64,000 bases of DNA from Mesocentrotus franciscanus (GCA_037976565.1 CP137675.1:29439637-29503636), one strand, 5' to 3'; shown: positions 25,343-37,913, counted from the first letter of the stretch. Translations and numbers: made by a program. Notes: a model not told the origin generated them from the sequence alone.

Positions 25343-26904
25343 TCATCCGTGACATTTGCATTCTTGCAATTTATGTGATAATTTAAAGACGTAAAGTAAT
25401 GTGAGTCCACGGTCGTGGTATTCCTTAACCTGAAAAATAAAGTAAGCCTACGTGTTTACATTACCAGACATGACAGATCAATAAGTGTAAATCCCCATTA
25501 CATTAATCATATTAATATACATGACAGGTCGATAAGTGTACATTTTCGTTCGTCAAACTGTGTGATATGTATTTTAAGCATTTTAATATCAACTAATGCT
25601 ATACTGGGCATTCCTCTCATTCATCATAAAATATTATAATTTTACTAACCTTGTGAACGAACGAATGAACTATTTCAATCTTCAGAAGCCTTTTAATGAC
25701 ATGACCTCCATTTTAAATCAGCAATGTGCATGGACCTTGATTGAATCAAACCTTGCCAACCCCTTGAGCGTTATTTGATTACCAACAATACTAAACCTCA
25801 AAATTGATACCATTTCCCCTCCCAGGACCACCCAATCCAAATGACCGAGTTTATATAGGCCTTTGGTATCGTTTTGATTATATTTTTAAGGAAATCCTAT
25901 TGACAGGATTAGCTATATAGCCTATGCTTTTAGCCTTACCCTTACCCAATGTCAATATTAACGGATATTAAATTGGCTGCACTCTTTATATATCTAAAGG
26001 GGTAGGGGCTCTCATAACGCCCCTTCTATTCCCGTTCCCAGCAGTTGACGAAATAAGCCTGTATATTATGCTGTAAATGAAAGTTTCGTCACCGCAGGTG
26101 AAAAATTTAGAGGGTAGTTTTTAATAAGCGTGTCGGTTATTGCGTATTATTCTGTAAGGAAATATAGTACCCAATCTCTAATTCGGCTTATTCCAATTCT
26201 TTGGGCAACAGAATTATAGAATTCATTTTTGTTAGTTTAATCTAATTTACCCCCTGTATGTATGTTTATCTGCTACAACCTCCAAACCCTTCCCCCCTCT
26301 CTCTCTCTGTCTCTCTGTCTCTCTTTGTTTGTGTCTCTCTGACTCTATCTGAAGCTCAACTTATGATATGTTTTCCCTCCCTACTATTTTGTTTCTTCTT
26401 TCTTTCTATCTATCTCTCTCTCCCTCTCTGTATATGTGCCCTTCTCTCAAAATCAAACTTAGTTTACATCCCCGCAAACATACACGCACACATACACACC
26501 CACACAGCTACACCAAACACACACACACACGTACCCACGCACGCACACGCTCGAGCGCCTTAAAGGAAGCACGATGTAAATTTCAATAAACTGGTTGCAA
26601 AAGAGCTTTGCTATCCTAAATCAGATTTTATGTCAAGTATATACGGGTGTAAATAGCCAAGGTAACATATTTTCTACTTAACATGCTTATCCATGTATTT
26701 CCTGTTTATGCAAAATAATTGACAACGTATTATCTCCTGTTCCACTTGCATACTGTTCAGAATAACTTTAAAGAGAAGGTTCATTGATTTTAAAAACTAA
26801 CTTTATTGTCATTATTGCAAAGGTGACACTTTGATTTGACAAGGTTATCAAAATTCAATGCTTGGAAAAATTCGAAGTAATGATTATTATGAATTACAAA
26901 ACGC
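25341..26904. other. No gene seen; CT and CA microsatellites
   Basis: Contains CT-rich sequence at about 26296-26430 and CA/CACG-rich sequence at about 26477-26552. Two GACAGATCAATAAGTGTA-like phrases (about 25469 and 25525) form a short direct repeat. No exon recognised. Confidence 0.5.
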
Positions 26905-26907
26905 TTA

Positions 26908-27549
26908 TGCCTGGATTACATTTGCCCCGGGCGCCGTACGATAAATTAGTCTACGATTTTTCGTGCGATTTTAGGAGCATCGTAGGAGGCTACGGGCTAC
27001 GAAGTTTGGGTTTACATTATCTACGAGCATCGTACCATTTCTTGTATTGGCCCTCGGGGGCAGGCCGGGCAAATCCGACAGAGGCTGATCGGAGATTGTA
27101 CGGAAATCGTGCAATTTCAATGCAGTAGCCGTGCAGTCTTCGCAGCTTCCGCACGGCAATCGTACGGAGCCCATGCAGCTTCCGTGCAAAGGTTGCGCGG
27201 AGAAGGCGCGGTGACCGTGCAGCCGCCGTGCCGTTTTTAAACGTTTTTTGTTTGGTTTTGCTGCACGATTTTGCTGCACGATCTGCGCGAGTCCTCCGCG
27301 CGATGCGCGATGCCCGTGCGGGGATTGTGCAATATGACACCTCCGACATGTTTATGGACTACGGGCTTACGATTTTTCAAATTTGTTTAACTTCTCACGA
27401 TACAAAATCGTAGAGGCCGTGGAGCCCGTGAATTCGTACGAAAATCTCACGGCCGCCTCCTGCCTCCGTACGGAGGCCGCACGGAAAAAGGGGATACGGG
27501 CAGGATACGGGCTCCGTAGACTAATCGCAGGCCAAATGTAATCCAGGCA
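26908..27549. mobile_element. PIF/Harbinger-type MITE, GC-rich
   Basis: Inverted ends begin TGCCTGGATTACATTTG (26908-26924) and end with the reverse complement (27533-27549), extending with mismatches to a shared TTAGTCTACG. The flanks are TTA on both sides (26905-26907, 27550-27552), a perfect 3-bp duplication of the Harbinger type. The interior is far richer in CG than its surroundings and full of short CGTACGGAG/CCGTGC palindromes. No transposase is encoded. Confidence 0.8.
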
Positions 27550-27552
27550 TTA

Positions 27553-28735
27553 ACTACAGCCCCGGCATAGCACCTGAAATGCTCTCCGATCGCTGCTGAG
27601 ATGTGTGACGTCACATGTTGAACATGATTTGGACAAGCAGACGATGTCCCATGACATCTTACACATTTTCAGTGCCTGTTTCGTCATCTTCTCTTCAGTT
27701 ATTTCTGTTACTTCATTACCGTCAGGCTAAATGTTTAATCTATTGCCTCACTCTAAACCCCGCGCATGGTATTATTTTGATGAAAAATGCAGCGATAAAA
27801 AAATAAAGGAACCTTTCGCTTGTAAACAAAATAAGACGCCCATGTATTTTCAGCTGCATACACCGCGGTATGTTCGGCGTTTCAAGAGGGAACAAATGCG
27901 TCCATGCTATTATTCCGGGGGGTTTTGAATTTGAAAGTGTGGTTTCTTTGATTGTTCATTAACCCCTACCCTGTGTATTTACAAATAAAAGAATTTGGTT
28001 AACAGAATCGGTTTCATATCCCTTTTTGAATGGTGTAAAATTCCATCACATTTTTATACACTAAACTCATTATAATTTGAGAAGTAATAGCATTGCAATT
28101 ATGTTCATTCTTTATGGGATGTCGTCTGCTTGGGCAGGATTGGTTCATATTGTGACGGCATTAAAACATCGTTATTTTTCTGGCGAATCTCTGGCATATC
28201 CCAGATGCTATGGAGGTTGTTTTATTTGTATTTGTATAAATCACCCGATATGTAGTTGACCTAAAAAGTGTACGATGGCCATTTGTTAGCTTACCAGTTT
28301 CTAGTAATACGTTATTTGCCATATTTGTGATATTCTTTGAACCCGCCCTTTAACTGTCTTGACCATCAAATATATAAAACCTCAATTAGGCATTAGGCCT
28401 TCAAAATATTAATAATGATAACAAAATACAAAAAACGAATGAGATTTTCAAAATGATTTTCAAAAGGAGAAAATGTTCATTAGCGCTATTTCGATGATTT
28501 CATTGCCGATATTTATAATTATTTAGGGTTACGACTTAACTGATACTGTTAGAGATGGTGTTTTAAAACAGACAATGGAAACGACTTCTTTCAGATGATC
28601 AGGATTCTCATGCTATTACCATGTATGTATATACCAATGTATTTAATAATGTACATGACATCATGGTGTTTAAAAAATAAATGTAAAGCTCATAGAGAAC
28701 TACTTCTACTACTTCTACTTCTACTATACTACTAT
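27553..28735. other. No gene seen
   Basis: AT-rich, with short frames lacking similarity to known proteins. Confidence 0.45.
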
Positions 28736-28801
28736 TACTACTGATAATAATAATAAAAATGATAATAATAATAATAATAATAATAATGATAATAATAATA
28801 C
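28736..28801. repeat. (AAT)n microsatellite
   Basis: Imperfect AAT/GATAAT repeats. Reverse frames read poly-isoleucine and are artefacts. Confidence 0.9.
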
Positions 28802-29496
28802 TAATGACAGAGTTGGCGTGCCGTTGTGTGTGCATTGTCTGTTTTTTAGCTCTCATTTAGAGCAATAAAATTGTTGCAAATTGTTGCAAATCTAGCATAA
28901 CCATTCAAATTTTGGTTGCTAGTGAGGCTTTTGGGTATTTCTGCAGCTATTTGAGCAATTTTTAGGTACTGTCTTGTGTTTTTTTGGTGATTTTTGAGGG
29001 AAAGCTTCACCAGCCTTGATCTGTTGCAACAGGCCTCTCCTCACTTCAGTCCCACCTGCACCTTTCTGTGATGCCATTTTTGAGTACTGGACACACATTG
29101 AATTTTGTTTTGGCGGGAAATATTTAGGACATCCTAGCTTCAAACAACTGATACCTACACCTCCAAGTGTGCAAGTATACTGTATTGATCCTTTGTCTTC
29201 TTCAATTTGATGATCAAAGATACTATCACTAGACTTGGACTCTAGTCTAGGAACTGATTGCCATCTTATTCATGTTACTGAATTATATGTACTCACTTTG
29301 GTCTGCACATATATGTACAAGTAGCTCGCTGTAATCTACTCTGTAAAAACTGATAGTCAGACTCTTTGTGTGTGATGTGACTTTGTGAGGCTTGACATTA
29401 TTTTATAGTGTTAACTAGCATATGTCGGATCAACTCGTATTTTATCCTGTCTTGCAAGACTTTTTCCTTTCACTGTTAGGATTGTAATGTAGCACC
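28802..29496 (+). other. Possible LINE 5' UTR, boundary unknown
   Basis: No coding signal. It lies directly upstream of the LINE reading frame and may include its untranslated leader, but I cannot locate the 5' end without another genomic copy. Confidence 0.3.
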
Positions 29497-32400
29497 ATGT
29501 ATGTTCATCAAATGAGCTTCGTCATCCTTGTGTCTACTGTAGTGAACATCATCCTAACAAAAGAACAACTCTTGTACACGCATGTTTCGCCCTCTTTAAA
29601 GTTCACGTGGCGTGTAAATCAACCCAGGCTAACAGGTTTTTCAAGCTTATCCTCCAATGGAGATATGGTCAAGAACACCTTGCACATTCTGCAAGTACAA
29701 AGGAGACCTGAAGTAAACGCATGCATTTCATGCCACAGCAAGACACTATCTCTCCTATACCTCACCCTTCTTCTCCTCTCAAATGCCTCAGATGTGGAAC
29801 TGAACCCCGGCCCTACCACCAAGTACCCCTGCCAGATTTGTGACCGTCCAGTTACATGGAAGCAACGGGGCGTAGCGTGTGACGACTGTAACCAATGGTA
29901 TCATGTCGAGTGCATGCAAATGTCAACTCCTGTATACGAGGCCCTGGCACATTCGAATGTTTCGTGGCACTGCATCTCTTGTGGCATGCCGCAGTTCTCC
30001 TCAAGCCTGTTTGATTCTTTCCAAATGGAAACAAGTAACATTTATGACAGCTTGACTTCTAATTCACAGTCTACTGACACTAGTAGCTCCACAGCACCAC
30101 CTAGCCCAGGTCCTCCTCTAGCTTCTTCATCTCCAGCCCGCCGAAGAACTTTGACGAAAGGAAATCAAACCAAACGTAAGATGAAAATCCTCAACATCAA
30201 TTTCCAAAGTGCCAAAAATAAAAAGGAAGAACTTGGCTCTCTGATAGACTCCACAGACCCTGATATAATCCTGGGTACTGAAACGTGGCTGAATAGTACC
30301 ATCTGCAGCTCAGAACTATTTCCTCCAGGCTACGACGTAGTTCGGAAGGATCGCGCTGACGGATATGGAGGAGTATGCATCGCCATAAAGAAAGATCTTG
30401 TATTCGAAGAACTGTCGGGCAAGCCGGACCTTGATGTTGAAGCTGTCTTCACAAAATCCATCTTCATAGGCACCGATCCCTAGTCATCTGTGCTATGTAC
30501 AGGCCACCATCAAGCTCTACAGCATACATGGCAGACCTCTGTGAAATGGTGGAGGATATTCATTCTCAGCAACGCAATGCAGTTCTGTGGCTTGGAGGTG
30601 ATATGAACCTCCCTGACATCAACTGGGTAACCCAAGCAATTGAAGGCAACCAAAACCATAATGCCACCAACATGAGGTTCTTGGACATGCTTAAAAACTG
30701 CGACCTACAACAAATCGTAGATTTCCCAACAAGACAGTACAGCTGCCTAGACCTCTTTCTCACCAACAGGCCTACCCTCATTGACAAGTGTTCTCCACTG
30801 CCTGGGATCGGTGATCATGACATAGTGTCCGTAGTGTCATCTGTTGAAGCCAGCAGACGCAAACCCGTAAAGAGAAAGATCTTTCTCTGGAAGCATGCAG
30901 ATGTAGAGAACATGAAGAAGGATTGTCTTGCATTCCAGAAAGGCTTCACTGACCAATACTGCAGCTCTAGCTCCATACAAACCATGTGGTCTGACATCAA
31001 AACATCCTTGACTCATCTACTGGATAAGCATGTTCCATCCAAGATGACATCGACTAGGTACAACCAACCCTGGATTACTCGTACTGCGAAACGCCTCTCT
31101 CGGAAGAAAAAGAAATGCTACAACATAGCCAAGGCTAGTAATGTCCAAGCTGACCGTGAGAAATACCTGGAAGTCAAGAAACAGGCACGGATCACCTGCA
31201 AACAAGCCTACAACAGGTACCTGACAGACATTGTCAGCCCTGACACCACCTGTAACCCAAAGCGCTTCTGGAGTTTTATAAACAGCAAGCGATACGATGC
31301 TTCAGGTGTGGCTCCATTGAAATCATCTGATGGATTGACTTACTCAGACAGCCTCTCAAAGGCGAATATCCTAAGTAGTCAGTTTTCATCGGTCTTCAAC
31401 TGCACTGAAGATATGACTAGTTTGAGAGACAAAGGACCGAGCCCATACCCAACCATGGACCACATTACTATCTCTTCACCAGGGGTCCTGAAGATCCTGT
31501 CTGAGCTTGATGTTCATAAAGCCACTGGTCCTGACCAAATCCCAGCCAGACTTCTGAAGGGACTTGCCACCGAACTGACACCTGTGTTCACTTTATTCTT
31601 CCAAGCCTCCCTTAACCAGGGTGTCATACCTAGTGAATGGAAGACGGCCAATATTGCTCCAATCTTCAAGAAAGGTGACCGTAGCAAGCCAGAGAACTAC
31701 AGGCCTATCTCTCTGACGTCAGTGACCTGTAAAGTACTGGAGCACATCGTTCTCAGCAGCATCATGACCCACCTTGAAGACAACAACATCTTGTCTGATG
31801 CACAACATGGCTTCCGCAAGAAACGATCCTGCGTCTCCCAGCTTGTACTGGCTGTCCAGGACCTCACCAAAGCCATCGATGACAGAGAACAATTGGACAT
31901 GGTACTCCTTGATTTCTCCAAATCATTTGACAAGGTTCCCCATGGAAGGCTGCTACACAAGCTTCAATTCTATGGAATCCGGGAACACACACACACATGG
32001 GTTTCTGACTTCCTGAGTAACAGGACCCAAAAGGTTGTACTGGAAGGATCCATCTCCAACACCAGCCAAGTAACATCTGGTGTCCCGCAAGGCAGTGTTA
32101 TCGGCCCAATGCTGTTTCTCCTCTTCATCAACGATCTGCCAGAGTACCTCTCCCAAACTCTACAGCCAGACTCTTCGCTGATGATTGTATGCTATACAGC
32201 AACATCAAGACAGAGGAAGATGCCCTCCTTTTCCAAGAGGATCTCGACTCGCTCCAACGATGGGAGCGTGATTGGCTGATGGAATTCAACCCACAGAAAT
32301 GTCAGGTTCTCCATGTCACCAATAAACGCAAACCCATCATCAAATCCTACTCCATCCACGGACAGACCCTAGATGACAAAAATACAGCGAAGTACCTAGG

Positions 32401-32977
32401 TGTCGAGTTGCAGAAGAACCTCAGCTGGAACCAACACATAAACACTGTCACCAAAAAGGCCAACTCCACCCGTGCCTTTCTTCAAAGGAATATCCGACCA
32501 TGCCCCAGAAAGGTAAAAGTGCTGTGCTACAACACTCTCCTGCAACCAATCATGGAGTATGCCAGCATCATATGGGACCCTCACACGCAAGCAAACATCA
32601 AGAAGCTTGAAATGGTTCAACGACGATATGTCCGCTTCATCTTCAATGACCACCGCAGGACAAGCAGCGTAGCAGCCATGCTGAACCAGCTCAAGTGGCC
32701 ATCATTACAAGAACGCAGGGCGCAGGCTAAGGTGGTGACGGTCTATCGCATCACCAACTCGCTGATAGACATCCCACACACTTCCCTCACTCCATCTACA
32801 TCCCTGCTCAGAGGGCATTCCAAGAAGATAGTAGTTCCTTTTGCCCGAACGCTGGTCTACCAGAGGAGCTTCTTCCCGGATGCTATAAGACTCTGGAACT
32901 GCCTCCCTCAGAACACCGTCAATTGTACCTCTGCTAACACCTTCAAGCTAGAGGCACAAAAGACCCAGCTCCGCTAA
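29497..32977 (+). pseudogene. LINE polyprotein, frameshifted twice
   Basis: The first frame (29497-30483, 328 codons) has a hydrophobic leader, a 2A-like motif (residues 99-106), a C4HC3 PHD finger (from Cys112 to about 162) and the first half of the endonuclease (from about residue 229, with TETW). A shift near 30440-30490 moves into a second frame (from before 30495) with endonuclease motifs GGDMN and GDHD, then reverse transcriptase motifs: DFSKSFDKVPH (Ser where most relatives have Ala), GVPQGSV and FINDLP. A second shift near 32160 moves to the third frame, which carries the catalytic FADD and runs to the stop at 32975-32977. Few other lesions are visible, so the insertion looks fairly young. 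The frame could also extend upstream of the chosen Met. Confidence 0.88.
29761..29814 (+). other. 2A-like ribosome-skipping motif
   Basis: The motif DVELNPGP is encoded at 29791-29814, preceded by a leucine-rich stretch (LLLLSNAS). It fits the D-(V/I)-E-x-N-P-G-P 2A consensus in full. In known LINE proteins such a motif separates a short N-terminal peptide from the rest of the protein during translation, between the final Gly and Pro. That activity is inferred here. Confidence 0.85.
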
Positions 32978-33248
32978 AACGGTAGTTGTTTTTACTCGCA
33001 CCCAGTTAACTGTACCAGTTATCAGACATTGTACACACATCTGCACTGCACCTCAACAGTACGACAATACACCTGACGGTGGCCTGTACTGCTACTGAAG
33101 AAGAAGAAGATAATAATGCTGACTTAGCGCACAATCATGTTCGTCAAGCGGCATGACACTCATAACGCTCAAACATTATTTTCGCTATTACAGTACAGCT
33201 GGCTGGTATATCGGGTACCCATTTACACCTGGGGGTGTGTTTCGCATA

Positions 33249-33488
33249 GACTAAGATCGACTTTAAGTTGGACTTAACTATGGCAGGCCGTTCATGACAC
33301 TGTTTGCTCTCACCATTTACTAGCATTGGTCTCTCAAGGGACATACAAATCATGGTCACAAATCTACAGAATTTTTTTTTTGATAATTCATTATTGAAGG
33401 AAAAAAATGTCATTTAAATATCATGATGGCAAAACAGTGGAATGTACGGCCTGCCATAGTAAAGTCCAACTTAAAGTCGATCTTAGTC
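33249..33488. repeat. Inverted repeat, arms ~42 bp
   Basis: The left arm at 33249-33290 contains GACTAAGATCGACTTTAAG and the right arm at 33447-33488 is its reverse complement. The same inverted pair occurs at 52870-53129 in ZnT5 intron 8. Here the right arm is continuous with the tRNA-derived SINE. Confidence 0.85.
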
Positions 33489-33628
33489 TTTGTGAAACAC
33501 TCCCCCTGGATGAAGAGTGGAAAATGTGGATTAATGTCTTGCCAAAGGACATTATTGCTGGGCTGGGATTCGAACCCTCAACCCTTTTATTGAATGTGAG
33601 TGAACCACTATACCACGACACATACATT
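33425..33628 (-). mobile_element. tRNA-derived SINE (minus strand)
   Basis: Read on the minus strand, the head (33628 down to about 33557) has a box A (TGGTATAGTGGTTCA) and a box B (GGTTCGAATCC) at tRNA spacing, resembling tRNA-Asp/Glu types. The body then passes through GTGTTTCACAAAGACTAAG into the inverted-repeat sequence. The stem pairing is too poor for a functional tRNA. Confidence 0.7.
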
Positions 33629-33661
33629 GGAAACCACTGCGACCCCTCCCCCTCCCCAACC

Positions 33662-33675
33662 ACCTCTCTCTCTCT

Positions 33676-33712
<37 letters not shown>

Positions 33713-33713
33713 C
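33662..33713. repeat. (TC)n microsatellite
   Basis: About 50 bp of TC repeats with one TTTTT interruption, just beside the SINE head. Confidence 0.9.
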
Positions 33714-35668
33714 TTTCATTAGATGTTTCTCTTCCTCCATTCCCACCCCTATAAATATCGTTTTTTGGTTTGAGATGTTTCAGGTTTGAAGTGATAGTGA
33801 TAAAAACATAATTTACATGATACAAAGAGACAGGTTTTGCAATAACAGATAAACGTACATGTAAATAATCAAGAAATAACGAAAAGAAGATAAAAATACG
33901 TTTTTAAACTATGCATGACATGTAAACACACAAATGAAAATGAGAAACAGCAAGTCGGTGAAATGCCGCAGCTGTCCTGTATGATTTCTCATCTCTGTTT
34001 ATCTTGCCTTGGAGTAAAACCATGACAGATCGCTACGATTATCTTTTAATGTACATTATCCACATTGTCTGTCAAGTTTGATTTAATTAACCGTTCCTTC
34101 TTCGTCTTTGAAGAAACACAATATATAATAGGATTCGCATCAATTCCAGCCCCAGCGTGATTGCACTGTCAACCTATCGGCCCGGCTGGGGGTCGGCCCG
34201 TCGGGTAATAATGACCTTCACATTCATATTCCATGGAGAGCTCGTGCAAATAATTCATTCGAAAAAAAGAAACTGTAGGTTTTTAATCCACCTTAAACGT
34301 CAAACCAGGGTAATAACTCCCTAGGTCAAACTATAATATGCACCGGGCTTATAGGACTATAACGTTTCAAATTGAAACAAGTGTATACATTTGTTAAATA
34401 CTTTGAAAATGAATTGGCAAGTATCGAGTTAAACTTCCATCATTTTTATCAAAATAAGGCTTACAATTAATTTCAAACTATGAAACGCGCTGCCCGTTAA
34501 TGACCGTCAATTATTATTTTCCTTACTTATTTAATTTCAGTCCAATTTCGTTTTTTTTTTCGGGGGTGGTTAATTATCTGGTTCAGTGGGTGTAGTTTTG
34601 AAGGGGAGCTATTAGTGTCAAGGGACAATGACCTCCTTAAGTGGATGACAAAAATGAGAGGCTGTCGAAGAGGGAGGGGTGACTTCTCTTATTAAATCAA
34701 AATAAAAGGAATTTGGTAAATTAATTTTCATTAGTCTATAAATAAAATGTAAAGTGACAAATGCATTTAAATCAATGGTTATTTTGCAACTACTACTTTC
34801 AGTTGGGTGCATCTAATAATCAAACAACCAAGCCTCTTTATTAATTGGATTTATTGATGAAACCAATCCTAAATCGACTTGATGTAGTTTTGATGCAATC
34901 AAGACTACATTATAATCCAATTACCGACAGACTTTTGATTGTCCATTAATCTATTTTTTTCTTCACTTTTCACAATAATTATAAGTCCTTAAATATGAGT
35001 TGTATAATGGTCTAAGTTAGTTAATAAATGATTTGATAATGGTACTCCCTTAAAACATGATTTTGCAGAAATATGATGAGTACGGTTGAGGTGCATCAGA
35101 GCGATTGATACGTTGTACTTAGGGGGAGGGGATCGGCATTGACATCGGGGTCAATTTAATTGGTGTATTCCGAGGTCCATGTCATTAAAATGTTATAAAC
35201 TTTATCTTTTTCAGAAGAGTAAGCCATTCTTTTTCTACATCAAAATTTAGCAAAGGGTTAAGCATCATGATGATACCCCCCCCCCCAATCAATTACTGTA
35301 AAGAGAATACACCGTTTTTAGTATCAGTGGGTAAGTGCTTCAATTTTGTAAAAACATTTTCAAAAATTGCTAGACGCCCATTAATATATAAGGATGAAGA
35401 TTGGAAGGAGGTAATTTAAAGAGAGTAAGATAAGAGAACCTGGGGGAAGGAGAGAGAGAAGGGCGTTGAACATGTTGAACGAGCGCGACCGATGAAGATA
35501 TGGACGATGAACCAAGACGGAAACAATGAAAAGACGGGCTGTGTTATAGCAGAAACAATATTTAAAAAATCAGTAAGACCTATGCAGAGGGAACCTGGCG
35601 CCAAGGGGAAAGCAGTAAACGATGCATTCATGAGCATACGAAGGGCGAGGAGAGATAGAGAAAAGGGG
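33714..35668. other. No gene seen
   Basis: AT-rich intergenic sequence. All frames are short and none resembles an exon. Confidence 0.5.
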
Positions 35669-36018
35669 CAGGGGCGAATCTAGCTTTTTGCTAAGGGGGG
35701 TTTGACCAAATGACGATGCGGAGCAATGTCCACTAGCCGCGAAGCGGCGAGGCGATTTTTTGTTTTGTTGCTATTTTGAAGTGATGTTTTCCTGGCATCT
35801 ACTAACACAATGGACACCATAAAAAACAGTGAATGATAACGTCTTTTTAAATCAAGCAACAGTTTAATACACAGTTTAGGGGGGTGACCCATTGACGACG
35901 CGGATACAGTGTGGGTCTGGACTCATGATTGCGTTTTTCTATGCACATCGCATTTTCACTTGGCAGTCCAAGGGGGGGTGTTAAACCCCCTAACCCCCTC
36001 CCCGTAGATCCGCCACTG
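35669..36018. mobile_element. MITE with CAGNGGCG ends
   Basis: The left end reads CAGGGGCGAATCTA and the right end, reversed, CAGTGGCGGATCTA. Runs of G/C sit just inside both ends. The CAGNGGCG end is hAT-like, but the flanks (AAAAGGGG and ATGGGAGA) do not match, so a target-site duplication is not supported. A lone related end (CAGTGGCGGATCCAG) occurs at 41858. Confidence 0.5.
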
Positions 36019-36938
36019 ATGGGAGAGCAAAGATGGGAAAATAATAGACAGAAAGAGGGAGACCGAAAGAGAGATACGACAGCAAGAATGGGGATTGCAG
36101 CCTGGAGGGAGGGTGGGGAGAAAGAAAACAGAGAAAAAAAGAAAGGAGAGGGGGGGGGGGTAGAGAGAAGATGACAGAAGAGGTTTGAGCAGGAGATGAC
36201 AAAATAACATGTTTTTCACAGATGATCCTGATTATCTTTTCGGAGTGTCTTAAGTTTCAACGAACGTGAGGACTTCGTTCTGCCTCCGAATCACGTTGCC
36301 ATTAAAAATGCATGACAACAGAGATCTAGTATTGTGTACCCGAAGTCTCAAATTTCTCCTCTGCAACTCATTATTATCGAAGTGGAATCAGGTTAGAATA
36401 AAAGTAAGAATATTCTTGGGTAGGCCTGAAATGCCCATTCCATTTTTTTCACCAAGTTTTTATTCGCACGTATTATTATGAGCATCATGATTGAGACATT
36501 GCCCTGCATTATTTTCCTCTGCTTGGCCATCTCCAGTTTCAATATATTTTTTATATCTCACCCAAATCAATATTTTAGTCCCATTATTCGTACGTGCTTT
36601 GAATTAGCTGAAATAGGCGTAATATAAAGAATACTTACAAAAGATGATCGTACATGACTCAAAATATTACGCCAAAATGAATGAATGATGCATCACGTAC
36701 TTTGTTCGTGATTATAAACATAACTCAATGATGCGCATTCTATACATGTAAGTATGTCGGTTTGAATACCATGATTTTGTTAATCTTATGAGAGAGAAAA
36801 TGATGTAGGCCTACAACTGATTTTAAAGTCCATTCCAAAAGTTATATAGAGGAATGTAGTCATTTTGATTTCATCGAATTGAAAACAAGTAAACAAATAA
36901 AATAAACAATGAAGGGATTGCTTGCAACAACAAATGGA
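36019..36938. other. No gene seen; purine-rich start
   Basis: GA-rich sequence to about 36190, then AT-rich sequence without exon signals. Confidence 0.5.
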
Positions 36939-37418
36939 TAGACAAGCATGGGTGTCGATCCGGGGGATGGGGATATATCCCCCCCCCAATATTTCAGGTG
37001 GGGGGATGGCCTGTACAATCACCCCCCAATAATTCACCATCAAAAAGAAAATGAAGAGAAAATTAATGATGAGAGCCCGATGAGAGTAGTTAATGGTTAT
37101 TACTCGCAAGATGACCATCAATATACACATTTTGCTATCTCATTTTCATAATACATACATATATAAATAGAAAACGAAGTAAATGAGACAACCGTATATG
37201 AGACAAGAATAAATTGAATTCTCGCTCATACGGCTTCATCAGGAATTGATGAATTTATTCAATTTATTCAATCAACAGCATCATAGAAATGCAGTGCGCC
37301 AAATGCAAAGCCGCAGCGTTAAAAAGCAACGAGCTAAATGTTAAGCGCGAAGCGCAAAAGTGCAAAAGAGAAGTAGAGAGTGGGAGAGAGAGATAATGAG
37401 AGACAGAGAGGATAATAA

Positions 37419-37913
37419 CCCAGGTAGCAAGCCCATGTGGGACCCACATGGGTCCCATATTCTCTGAAACATGGGCCCCATATTGAAAACCATCTGGGGC
37501 CCTAAGGCATCTGCATCCAAGAAGCATATGGGACCCATAATGGGTAAACCCATATAAGACAGATGGGACCCAGATGGGACCCATACCAAACTGGGCCCAA
37601 ATGGGTATGCCCAGCTTAATCCCATCTGGTACCCATATTGGTTAACCCAGATATATCCCATGTGGGTTAACCCAGATTTTCCCCATGTGTTACCCATATG
37701 GGCATATTCATATTCTACCAATATGTGTACGCCCAGCTCATTCCCATCTGGGACCCATAAGGGCTGGCCCAGATAGATCCCATATGGGTTACTAAATATT
37801 GGCCCCATATTGGATAAATATATGGGTTCCATTTAATAGCCCAGATGGCACAAGTGACCCAGATCATCCCCATATGGGCCCCATATGGGCCCCATATGGG
37901 CTTGCTACCTGGG
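37419..37913. mobile_element. Palindromic satellite-like MITE (CCCATATGGG)n
   Basis: The ends are inverted: CCCAGGTAGCAAGCCCAT at the left and its near-exact reverse complement at the right. Nearly the whole 495-bp interior is made of degenerate CCCATATGGG, CCCAGATGGGACCCAT and GGGTTAACCCA palindromes. Frames over it repeat Gly-Pro-Ile-Trp-type words and are artefacts. No clear target-site duplication was found. Confidence 0.8.

Larger units (their letters stand above)
29497..33112 (+). mobile_element. CR1/L2-type non-LTR retrotransposon with 2A and PHD
   Basis: A single-frame LINE: N-terminal 2A-like peptide, PHD finger, apurinic-type endonuclease, reverse transcriptase, then a C-terminal region. 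The 3' UTR after the stop at 32977 is short and ends in a GAA-rich tail (GAAGAAGAAGAAGATAATAAT, about 33097-33117), as in L2/CR1-type elements. Two frameshifts break the frame, so this copy is dead although close to full length. The 5' limit is uncertain. Sea urchin elements with the same 2A-at-N-terminus arrangement are established in the literature. Confidence 0.9.

Noticed and set aside
25117..25410. Minus-strand frame with poly-arginine
   Set aside because: Artefact of the (CTT)n microsatellite.
26971..27349. Overlapping frames in the GC-rich 27-kb block, suggesting a small gene
   Set aside because: The block is bounded by inverted ends with a TTA duplication and is a non-coding MITE; low stop density follows from its GC content.
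33557..33628. A functional tRNA gene on the minus strand
   Set aside because: Internal promoter boxes are present but the cloverleaf does not close; it continues into a SINE body.
37341..37832. 163-codon minus-strand frame with repeated Gly-Pro-Ile-Trp words
   Set aside because: It is the translation of CCCATATGGG palindromes within the MITE.
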